From positions 310,001 to 374,000 of the forward strand of contig JAHLKF010000009.1 of NCBI GenBank assembly GCA_025558075.1: DNA of 64,000 nucleotides, read 5' to 3'. The notes beneath the pieces were generated by a model, which worked only from the letters and a program-made list of their open reading frames with translations, ran no database searches and was not told the DNA's origin. This stretch comes from Gaertneriomyces semiglobifer (Eukaryota > Chytridiomycota > Chytridiomycetes > Spizellomycetales > Spizellomycetaceae). Positions 46,757 to 55,418 of the stretch are shown piece by piece. Within the stretch, counting starts at the first letter, position 1. Each line of letters opens with the position of its first letter. The position numbers and the translations under genes were made by a program.

Positions 46757-47509
46757 GTGACCGTCGACAGGTCTTTCAAAGTGATACGCTGCCAAAATAT
46801 CACACTTCAGCGGTCCATCGGGATCTACACCTGGTCCATCCGAGACTACGCAAGAACAACAAGGCGGCCAAAAAGGTTTTGCTCGATCTGTGAAAAGAAA
46901 GGTCCACGGTACAATGCACAAGAATTGGAAGAAGTTCGTCAGATAATCCGCAGTGTTCCTGCTTCTCAATTCAGTTCATTAACAACGCTCTCCTCATAGG
47001 CCCTGCGCACCGACCCCACCTTCAAAGTTGGGCAACCGTTCGCGTTGACGGGCGAACCGCCAATGGTGCGACCGCCTCACAGAGGGGCATTTACTGCGGA
47101 GCAAATCCGCCACTACCAAGACGAGGCAGGTCTGCTGATTCCTCGGTCTCGGTTCCAGAAAATTGTGCGTCATTACGACCGCAGAGTGAACTAGGAATCG
47201 AGCCGATTCATGAAGAAGGCAATGCAGGCCCTTCAAATTGCCTGCGAAGATTTCGCAACCAGCGTCTTAACAGACGCAGTGCTAGCGGCCAACCATGCAT
47301 AGCGCATTACCATCCAACAAAGGGACATGCGCCTTGTTAACCTCTTCAAGGGCAGGTTGTCGCGCCGAAAGGAGGACAAGCTTCGGAGTGAATTCGAGAG
47401 AGAGGAAGAGGAGCGGGCAGCGAAGCGGAAAGCCAGTCGACTGCGCCCCACCATCAATCAAGAAGGGGGAAAAGCCCGGGTTCAGACGACGGGCGGGATG
47501 GCAGGTTAA
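46757..47509 (+). pseudogene. Histone-H3-like relic with three in-frame TAG codons
   Basis: One reading frame runs from 46757 to a TAA at 47507-47509 and is interrupted only by TAG at 46997, 47192 and 47300. Between about 47069 and 47360 it aligns with the histone H3 fold. RPPHRGAFTAEQIRHYQ parallels the H3 segment before alpha-N. GLLIPRSRFQKIVRHY parallels the LIRKLPFQRLVREI block. RFMKKAMQALQIACEDF parallels helix alpha-2, and RITIQQRDMRLVNLFKGR parallels the end of the fold. The third TAG falls where H3 has Lys in AKRVTI. The tail after the fold is a charged helix. The first part (ARTTRRPKRFCSICEKKG) is not H3-like, except perhaps for an ART start. It is either a pseudogene or a frame that tolerates TAG; nearby genes use TAG as a normal stop. 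Confidence 0.6.
46840..46905 (+). repeat. 66-bp direct repeat, copy 1
   Basis: Pairs with 47510-47575; 58 of 66 positions match by eye. Both copies encode a related peptide (ARTTRRPKRFCSICEKKG here, ARTTSQPKRFYSICETKG in copy 2), in different global frames. The two copies bracket the H3-like fold. Confidence 0.85.
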
Positions 47510-47575
47510 CCGAGACCACGCAAGAACAACGAGTCAGCCAAAAAGGTTTTACTCGATTTGTGAAACGAAAGGTCG
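47510..47575 (+). repeat. 66-bp direct repeat, copy 2
   Basis: Second copy of the repeat at 46840-46905, lying directly after the TAA that ends the H3-like frame. The distance between copies is 670 bp. It may record a duplication within the element. Confidence 0.85.
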
Positions 47576-47768
47576 CCGTGACAAAGTCGAGTTCCACACC
47601 AGGCGACACGAGTATGTGATCTCAGTAAAGTGTCTCAAGGGGGAGTTGACTGTTGCCGAGCACTGATTGCATTGGGTATTCCGAATTGGCCGGGTGACTA
47701 CCAACACCCGCGTCTGTGATCAGTACGTGGCCACCGATAGAGTTGCTGTGAGTGTAGGCGAACGATGT

Positions 47769-47813
47769 TGTTACAGCCCAGAGAGTATTGGTAATACTTT
47801 CTGGACTGTTACA
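47769..47813. repeat. 45-bp imperfect palindrome, copy 2 of a dispersed pair
   Basis: Same length as the perfect palindrome at 21768-21812 and 37 of 45 bases identical. The ends read TGTTACAG..CTGTTACA. Several arm pairs are now mismatched, so this copy looks older or less constrained. It sits between the H3-like and Fanzor blocks of the decayed island. Confidence 0.8.
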
Positions 47814-47940
47814 AGCGTTTTCAGGCGGACGGCGAGATTTATTGCCCAGGCGGGCAACTGTCTTGCGACGGAAACAACGAGTACGGGTTCTATGTGACCG
47901 TGCAATGAAGACGATCTGATTTCCAGAGCGTACATCCCGA

Positions 47941-48530
47941 CGCCATTCGACAAGTAAACCGAATCGCGGACAAAACCTACGCACGATTATTGCACTCGGT
48001 GATGGGAAGTTCCAACATAACTTTCGCGGCCACGCAGCCACGCCTAGAAAGAAACAACTGGGGCCAGGAAGGGGTCGTTGAAAGCTGGTATAGGGTGGTA
48101 TAGGGACCTAGATAGTAAGCAAATTCGGGAACACAAGAGGCACGTGGTGAGGATGATGCGGGACCAGTTGTCCGTGTAAGGTCTCATTGCGCATTGCGCA
48201 TTGCGGCAGCGAGGTTTCTACTCATTTTCCAGCGCCGCTTGATGGGCAAATGCCGTCTTTGCATGATTGATGAGTACTGGACATCAATCGTCTGCTCTTT
48301 CTGCGAAGTCAACATCGCAAATTATAAGGTGTCTTCTCTTTACTGGAAGGGTCTGCCAAGACGTTTGCCTTCGTCGGTTCTGGAACAGAGACGTGAACGC
48401 CGCCCGTAACATTCGTGCCATCATAATCTTACACTCCGCAATCGCACTATTCACTTGCATGCCAAGATATAGAGTAGTCCAGACCGGCAGCTTTAGAGAC
48501 GACTGGACCGGTTGAATTTAGTGCGTGTGT
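47941..48530 (+). pseudogene. Fanzor (eukaryotic TnpB-like RNA-guided nuclease) relic
   Basis: Three blocks that occur in this order in Fanzor proteins are present in three different frames. First, GDGKFQHNFRGHAATPRKK near 47998-48054 resembles the segment between RuvC parts. Second, IDEYWTSIVCSFC near 48264-48303 is the start of the zinc-ribbon region (DE-x-TS-x2-C-x2-C). Third, CQDVCLRRFWNRDVNAARN near 48357-48413 carries the second half of the zinc ribbon and the last RuvC aspartate in NRDVNAARN. Stops and frame changes separate them, so no full protein can be made. The N-terminal and first RuvC regions are not recognisable; sequence upstream may belong to the same element. Fanzor proteins are known from chytrids and from transposons and giant viruses. 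This copy appears dead. Confidence 0.78.
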
Positions 48531-48620
48531 ATATTTGCACAGATTAATATAGGAATAACATATATACAAAACTGATGGAAGGTATGCCTGGGAATAATGA
48601 CACTCATAAGTGCTTCCAGC

Positions 48621-50033
48621 TCAAGCGGGAGATGGAAGTGACACACTAATATCATATGGTTGTGGCGCGTGCCTCGCTGCCGGTATTGCTGGCGCCGCCT
48701 CAGCAAGTTGCGTCAAAGATTTGGCGGGTTCGTTCTGAGGCGTTCCGGTGCGGTGGTGGTAGTAACTCATGGCGACAATCAAAAAGTTCGCTCTGTGGAT
48801 GGGAGCAATATGAGCACCTTTGCAAATCTCAACAAGCACAAGCGATCGTAGAATACGTACCCAGGTATTACCATGATGTAGAAGGCGTAAAATCCGTAGG
48901 GTATATTGCTCATCTCGGGCAATCGCCACCCGATGCTCGACGAAATCATGATGGATACGTATGCAACAATGAATAGTATCTTGTCCTGGAGAAAGTTGTT
49001 TAGAACTCCGTCTGAATGGGAGCACGCGCACTGCCGTTGGTACTGGCTACTTACTAGGACAATCCCGATGCCAACCCACCGCACTCGCTGCGCCACTTTC
49101 AGCATTTCTACTCCGGATTTCTTTGCTGGATTGTTGGCGGTATTCACCGTAGTCGAAGGAGCAAGGGAAGAGAATGCCTTCGAATCCGTAATATTTTGCG
49201 TTGCTGCTATTTTTATATTGCTCCCGCGCGACGCCTTAACTGTTTCCTCAATGATGCGGGAAAACTCGGTAGCGAACTGTTGGCTGCATATTGCCCAGTT
49301 AACAAACTGTCGCAGATCATCCGTGTTAGTTTGGGAAACAATAATCACGAGAACCAACTGGTAACGTACCCATGGAATCATAGACCCATAGTATAGTAGT
49401 GTGCAAATATTGTACACGAGAGGATTCTGAAGGTTGAACACCGCGGCGCGGACGAATAGGATCGGCAAGCAAAAGCAAAAGACAACGAACGTCGGTGTCA
49501 AAAGGGTCTTGCGTAGCCGTACCATCTTCGCTCGGAGATACTCTTGATCTTGCATATCCAGCATTTGAATCGTGAACTTTATCCAGTGAAAGAGAGTGCA
49601 GAATGCGGCGACCATGAGCCCTGAAGTAGCACACGGCGGATGTTAGTACTTCACCAACGTTGGATGGTTCGCACGGATCACACGAAATACCTTCTGAACC
49701 AAAAATCCACACCATCGAGTTCAAAATCAATACAGCCCGGCCCTTAGCAAACACTTCGAAGCCACCGATCATCAAACCTCCACATGTTACGCTGGTTGCC
49801 ACATAGAATGACTTGCTCAGCGTCCATTTCCTTCCGACTTGTTTAAAATCCACAAAGAGAAAGTAAAGCATTGTCAAGCAAACAAGAGCGGAAAGAATGA
49901 TGTTGGCGATGCCAAAGCCAAGAACGAGTCTGTTGCTGACGCACATATGCGTTTGCAAAGTCCAATGATCAAGTGTATATCCATTGAGATCCAAAGCCCC
50001 GTTGAGCCCACATGGTAATGGTACAGACGACAT
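48621..50033 (-). CDS. Seven-transmembrane protein of unknown function
   Basis: Five exons on the minus strand (50033-49691, 49620-49370, 49306-49055, 48985-48861, 48792-48621) give 380 residues. Seven hydrophobic helices are visible, for example LVLGFGIANIILSALVCLTM, SVTCGGLMIGGFEVFAKG, FVVFCFCLPILFVRAAVF, FIVAYVSIMISSSIGW and NIPYGFYAFYIMVIPG. The short C-terminal tail is Pro/Ala-rich. It lacks the class A motifs of the GPCR at 4.5 kb (no DRY or NPxxY seen), so a receptor role is only a possibility. Two introns (49307-49369, 63 bp, and 48986-49054, 69 bp) are multiples of three without stops. If retained they would lengthen loops, so protein-only gene finders may wrongly read through them. 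Confidence 0.72.
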
Positions 50034-50381
50034 ACTCTGCTTGTGCTGGTCGAATTCAAAGTGGACCCCACCGTTCAGCAATCCTGGCGACCCCAGGGCA
50101 CCTCCGAGTCGCCTTTAATATTCGTTTCTTCGCTCCGGGTAGTCGCCGGCGTAAATAGATCATTGTGGCGGCTTGCAGAAAGTGATCGCCCATTCATGAT
50201 AACTGGTCAATATGGCCACTGTTGCAAGCATTTACCCAGCAGCATTCACGCGCAAATACGACCGACGGAGCTGAGTTGCGGAGTTAGGCCGCGTAACATG
50301 ACTGTGCATTTTACTAAGTAAAGGGCGTGGCCGGCGGGATTTTCCTTGGATATTTTGCATATCTCAAGAGTAAAGGGAATA
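50034..50381. other. Divergent intergenic region
   Basis: About 350 bp upstream of the 7TM gene (minus) and the GGQ-domain gene (plus). No gene seen; presumably both promoters. Confidence 0.4.
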
Positions 50382-51156
50382 ATGTTCAGAAGCACTGGGT
50401 GCGTACGCATACCGCCTGCGAGGTTGCGCTCTCTCATCCTGCTAGAGCGATGTCCGTTGACGACCACTACTCATGAAGACTCTGAGGCGTGGGCAGTAGG
50501 AGACTGGTTGAAAGGGTTCACGCGTGACAGAATACCCAAAGGTATGTCGTTTAGCTTAACTTGAGATTGGTTTATGAAGTTACCTGATATATTGCGGCGG
50601 CTTGGTTGTGTTTCAGAATGTTTGGAAGTGAGTTATTCCAGAAGCAGTGGGCCAGGAGGACAAAATGTAAACAAAGGTGAGTTTGACGTTTCTGACGTGC
50701 GCCAAGTTGAAATTGACGTATTCATTTTCCTTTTGAATAGTGAACACCAAAGTGGACATGCGAATAGATGTGCCGAGCGCCTGGTGGTTACCGGACCTCG
50801 TAAAACAAAGACTTCAGTTACAGGTACCATAATGAGGCTCGTAGTGTTTCCTCTCTGAGTCACTATACTCACGCGCGCCATGTTCTTCGTTACAGCATTC
50901 CAATAAGATCAACAAATCCAACCAATTCATCATATCTTCCGACCGTTTCCGCACTCAGACCTCCAACTACGACGACTGTCTCACACGATTATACGATACC
51001 ATACGGAATGTTGCTGAGGAATGTGTCCCAAAAGAAGCAGATGAAGAAAAGGTCGCGAGGATTGAAGAATTCAAGGCTCTAGAGAAGGAGAAAAAGATGA
51101 AGGCGAAGGTGCAGAAGAGCAGCAAGAAGGCCGCACGACGTGGGAATGATTATTGA
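50382..51156 (+). CDS. Mitochondrial class-I release-factor-like protein (GGQ domain, ICT1/Pth4 type)
   Basis: Four exons (50382-50541, 50617-50676, 50741-50823, 50896-51156) encode 187 residues. The N-terminus (MFRSTGCVRIPPARLRSLIL) looks like a mitochondrial presequence. The core is SYSRSSGPGGQNVNK, containing the GGQ tripeptide that triggers peptidyl-tRNA hydrolysis, followed by VNTKVDMRIDVPSAWWLP and NQFIISSDRFRTQTSNYDDC, as in ICT1. The C-terminus is a lysine-rich tail (KAKVQKSSKKAARRGN), the type used to sense an empty mRNA channel in stalled mitoribosomes. There is no stop-codon recognition domain, so it fits a ribosome-rescue role. The GGQ segment is split across the second intron and third exon boundary region, yet the frame closes exactly. 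Confidence 0.88.
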
Positions 51157-51352
51157 AGTTTTCTTAGAAGCTCAGTGACAAGTGCGGAACTTAGACATAT
51201 AGGCACACCATAGAATAATTTATCAGTTGCAGAATAGGATAGGGCATGACAAGTGTAACTGCGACAAAGCTGTTCTCAAGCTCTACTTATCAGAAGAGAT
51301 GCACACGGACGGACAAGGGCCAGCCTAGCGCCGGTGATGCTTACAACAGTGA

Positions 51353-53037
51353 TCAGCGCCGTCCATGAACGCTTTCGGCATCCATTTGTTGCCTGACCCT
51401 CGTCCTTTCCTCACGTAATTTCGAATATAACAACACAACGTCATCCCCGAGCCCTTTCAGCACTTCCAAAAATTGCTCTTCCGCACCATCACGGCTGTAC
51501 GCCTCGATTTCGTAGTACTCGAGCAGTCGTACATAGTATGTCTTCAACTCTTCCGGCAATCCCAATGACATATGTACATCCACAACCTGCTGCTGTTCAA
51601 ACTCTGGCGCCTTTTCACCAGAAGTGTGACGATGAAAATACAGCCATTCACCTAACGCAGCCTTCATTACACATCGCTCATGTCCATCTACGCGGTACCG
51701 TTGAGCAAACGCACTGAATTGTGCTCCCACAAATCGGTTGTGTTGCACCAAAAACGGGTTCTCATGTATGAACGTCTTCAGCACCTGCTCTCGAACGACC
51801 AGCTCGGTGTGCTCTAATGATTGAATCTGCCCTTTCACCGGTGTATCGAACGAATACTTTATACACCCGCACAAGAGCGCGCTATCGACTTGCGCTGGAT
51901 GCCGGACATCACAACAGCCGGGTTGTTGGTGACAAGTCTCGAGTGTGAGGATAGTGTATACAGGATGTGAGTCGGTATTGACGGGTATGCGGGAATGGAG
52001 GGAGATCAGGGCGTATATGCGCTTCGGTGACCAAAGATCAGCTTCTTCGCTGAATAGAAGCCAGGTATTCGGCTTGTTTGGAATTCGACCCAGCATTTCT
52101 TGGTATTGGACGAACCGGGGTTTCGCACGTTTTTGCAAGAGAATGTGATATGGGGCGCCAAAATCCTGAAACAGATCTGACAGGTCTTGGTTCGTTAAGC
52201 CCAAGCTGCTACTGAGATGCACTGAAAATATGTAGAGGTTCCCATGGGCTATTTGTTCCCCCATTGAGGTCAACAGGTTTTGAAAGTGTCGGTACTGAGC
52301 CATGGTCGTGATGACACTTGCACAAAAGGAGACGAGGTAGAAGTCGGAGGATGGCAGTGTTGGAAAATATGCAATTTCAATGCCTTTCCTTCTATGTCGG
52401 TCGAGGTGTGTGGTGCATTGCATTTGTTTCAGTAATGGAGCGAGCGATGCTACTCGCTCTTGTTGTTGTTGTGATTCCTCCTCATCCATATCGGCCGTAT
52501 CCGTATTCGCCTCAGACGAGTGTAAGAACCAAGATAGATACAGTTGGAGGGTATCGACATCATTGCTATCGGCGGAGAGTCCAGATTGGCTCATACGGTG
52601 GTATGCGCTGTATGGACGTTTTGCGCATTCGATTGACAGCAGCTGTCGAAAATCCCAGCCGTGATGACCTACGCGCGCTTTTATCTTCCGTTCAAACCTG
52701 TCGCACTATGCTGTGCATGAGTTACTGTGGTGGACGCTGAGCTAGCTGTCAGAATCACACCAAGCCAGGAGCCAGATGGCGATGCGGTGGTGGGTGGGCC
52801 ACATGCCACTCTGATATGAGGAGGCATTTCATATGGTAATATCATAACTACCTTGATGTCCATGGTGATGTGAGAACTGATTAGGGATTTGCCGCTCAGC
52901 TGCACGCAGCGGCTCCTTGTAAAGACTGCTTCTAACGCTTGGGCAGTGCGGCAGGAAGAAGTTGCAGGGTTGCAGATCTCAGGACTCGAGTTGTGTCCCA
53001 TTAAGCGGCCACCCTCCTTCACTTTATACTCTAGCAT
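51353..53037 (-). CDS. Unidentified protein, possibly glycosyltransferase-like
   Basis: Two exons on the minus strand (53037-52759 and 52705-51353, 53-bp intron) give 543 residues. The upstream ATG at 53001 (MGHNSSPE) is an alternative start. A beta-rich first part (MDIKVVMILPYEMPPHIRV) precedes a region resembling a GT-A glycosyltransferase fold: FYLVSFCASVITTMAQ, then NTWLLFSEEADLWSPKRIYA, where EEAD-LW-P-R is placed like the DxD-W-P-R segment of GT2-type enzymes. There is no canonical DxD, so catalytic metal binding would need the acidic EEAD. No signal peptide or membrane helix is clear. The rest (HERCVMKAALGEWLYFHRH, then a C-terminal helix) is unfamiliar. I cannot name a family with confidence. 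Confidence 0.6.
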
Positions 53038-53282
53038 ATGCCGATTTTATAATGCATCAACTCTCTAAGAACATATGCGACCAGTGCCAACGGCAACGAG
53101 TTGAGCGCGATCATGCACTCCAGCGACTGTTCGGCTCGCCGCACACACATTAAGTGCTCGATTACTCATGAAAAAACTGTGCGAAGTAAGCACTACCGAG
53201 ACATCGCCGGCGTGGGCTGTATTCTCACATTGGATACCTTTTCACCGACATGAGAGCATTCTAACCAAAAGGTACATCAGTA

Positions 53283-54893
53283 CTAATCCCAATCGTCATC
53301 GTCGTCGTCGTCATCTGTAAGTAAAAATGGTCAGCGCGGATTCTTCAATGGTTTCTCAGTGTTGAGGCGATTGCAAAGCACTAGCAATCGCCACATCATG
53401 CCACCCGGGTTGACCACCGTTCGCACTCACCTTCTTCGCTGTCACTCATTTCCAAAGCTACTCGTCGCATTAAAATTGCCGCCACGTCGCTACTCTCATT
53501 TCGAACTTGTCGCTTCTCAGCGGCTGTGGCAGGACGGTCCACTTTCCGCAGCGTAAACTAGGAAATATCGTCGGACGCACAGATCAGCCGGGGAACGCAA
53601 AAGGTGACCACTTGTGATGATACCCACCTGACCTCCTGCTATAGCACTCAAAAAGTGGGTCCCGCTAACGGTTCCCGTAGCGCTGACAGGCATTGTGGGA
53701 GTTGCTGCACCTTCTACCACAGGGCCGCCATTTCCAGGAGCGGCCGCACTCATCGCTGGTGGTGGAGGAGGCGGCGGAGGAGGTGGTGGTGCGGCAACTG
53801 GTGCGCTTTTGGCAGCTCCTTTGCGTCCCATATCCATACCCCCTCTCGATGGCCCAAGCCGACTTCCCTCTCTCGGATGCATGCCCATGGTACCGCTGGA
53901 AAACGTATCGTTGCGAAGCGTAGATGGACGCTGAATAAACGATTGGCGGTACGAGCCAGCTGGGGAGTCAGATCCCAAGCGGTAATGACCCCCAGCTTCA
54001 GCATCCGCAGCGCTTGATAGGTCTGCGGCATTGGTAATCACTTCGCCCTCAGAATTGTAGCGTTTCACTTCAAGCTCATGAATTTGCGTGCGTGGTTGCG
54101 TGTTCATGCGTTGTAGCTAGCAATAGTAAGCATAAGACTCTGGGCGAGATGATGCGCCTACTACATTCGTATAATGAGCTTACTTTGTTCTTTTTCTTCA
54201 ACTCTCTCCTTTCCTTTCGTCTTCTCCGCTCCTCATCCAACTCCTTCTGCATGATGCGCATCCATTCTTCTTCAAAGAACTCTGGATGCGAATATAACTT
54301 CATACATTTTATTCCATCCGTTCGAAATGTATCCATCCTATCCACGTTGGGAGCTGGCGCGCATGATTCATACAGTGCCCGAAGAGAAGGGTCTTCAGTT
54401 GCAGGTGTGAAGAGGGCGTGCGGAATAGGCGGGGGTTTGAACTCGGTGCCTGATGTACAATGATCAGCATACAGTTGAGGGGTACCTCTTTAATGGTAAG
54501 CCTTACGTTCAACATTCATTGAATCACCAAGCTCGCAGGTGAGTAGCTTTTCTTCTATCACGGGCACAAGTTCCTTCAAAGCGCGAATGCGGTCTTGTGT
54601 CTGTGCAACCTTTTGGGCGGTGGCCACTGTGGCATTTGCCAAATCTGCCAGGAAGTTGGATTCAGCAACACTTCTGGCGTTCTTTTTACCCTCATTTACG
54701 CACCTCCAAAGACCTCATTGCTGAAACCACTCAGCCGCATTATGCCTTCCAGTGTCCGATTCAACTGCATCAAACTCGTCTGACGGACCACATGGTCCGG
54801 CAGAACCGTATCCTTGATGACATCGCAAAAACGAAGTTCTGGGCGAGATGGCAGCGCCGTTGCTGGGGTCAAATGTCGCTTTGGAAGTGTCAT
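53283..54893 (-). CDS. SCAR/WAVE actin nucleation-promoting factor
   Basis: Six exons on the minus strand (54893-54704, 54644-54507, 54449-54184, 54116-53628, 53557-53431, 53314-53283) encode 413 residues. The N-terminal SCAR homology domain is recognisable: LPKRHLTPATALPSR, LSGFSNEVFGDLANATVATA across intron 1, TQDRIRALKELVPVIEEKL, and the IKCMKLYSHPEFFEEEWMRI block with a basic stretch after it. A polyproline run of 11 residues follows. The C-terminus is a VCA module: WH2-like FLSAIAGGQFTLRKVDRP (split by an intron between Q and F), a connector NESSDVAAILMRRVALEMSD, and an acidic tail ending in eight Asp, then Trp-Asp. WAVE activates the Arp2/3 complex for branched actin and lamellipodium-like motility, as reported for chytrid amoeboid crawling. 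It is short for the family but complete. Confidence 0.92.
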
Positions 54894-55418
54894 TTTCCAG
54901 ACAGCTAGTGATGTACAAGTAGGCTGCAGAAGAGACTAACTATAGTACAGTTTGTCTTGAGGGCGAGGACTGTGTTGGGGCGCGTCAAGCGCTTATGTAA
55001 ACACCGCATCTCAGATTACATAACCTTATTAGGTCAGCTTCTCCGACATCCACGTTGACGGATTCACGTCACGATTCTACGAACGAGGGTGAAAGATGTC
55101 CGCGGACATGGAAAATGTGGGGTAAGGTTTAGGGGAGGGAGAGGATCGAAGATGGAAGTTGACGTCGATGGTCGCGATCGTGCGGCTTTGTTCTCGTTAT
55201 CCCTGCTTTGTGTTCTCGCTGCGCCAAAGAAATAGAACACGACATGACATAACAATGTGGTCAAAAGGAGTCAAAGCTGAAAACGTCACCCCGCACGCAC
55301 AAGAGTGGGGTTATCTCCCCGCGGGCGGGGGGATGAGTAGGTTCGCACGTTATAAAAAGGCCACCGAACAGCACGAGAGTTTTGTGTGTTCGCAATCCAG
55401 TTTTTGCTCCCAAGTGGC
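54894..55418. other. Divergent promoter region of SCAR and catalase genes
   Basis: About 525 bp. It contains a GC-rich block near 55315-55335 and a TATA box near 55351 on the plus strand (listed separately). The short open frames here look random. Confidence 0.5.
55351..55358 (+). promoter_or_regulatory. Probable TATA box of the catalase gene
   Basis: TATAAAAA, 68 bp before the first in-frame ATG of the catalase gene, preceded by a G-rich block. Position and sequence fit a core promoter of a strongly inducible gene. No experimental transcription start is known. Confidence 0.6.

Larger units (their letters stand above)
46403..48620. other. Decayed accessory island with element relics
   Basis: About 2.2 kb without an intact gene, between the universal stress protein stop and the 7TM 3' end. 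It holds, in order, a plus-strand frame broken by three TAG codons with a histone-H3-like domain (46757-47509), one 66-bp repeat copy inside that frame and the second just after it (46840-46905 and 47510-47575), the second copy of the 45-bp palindrome (47769-47813), and Fanzor signature blocks in three frames (about 47984-48515). These are described separately. The neighbours on both sides are intact, which suggests insertion followed by decay. Confidence 0.6.

Noticed and set aside
46579..46803. Minus-strand open frame beginning MIFWQRITLKDL, with a possible 3' splice site just upstream
   Set aside because: It lies opposite the H3-like frame, has no recognisable domain, and the splice site has no matching upstream exon.
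48185..48205. Short tandem repeat of attgcgc within the Fanzor relic
   Set aside because: Only about three 7-bp units; consistent with chance or slippage in decaying sequence, and not a CRISPR-like array.
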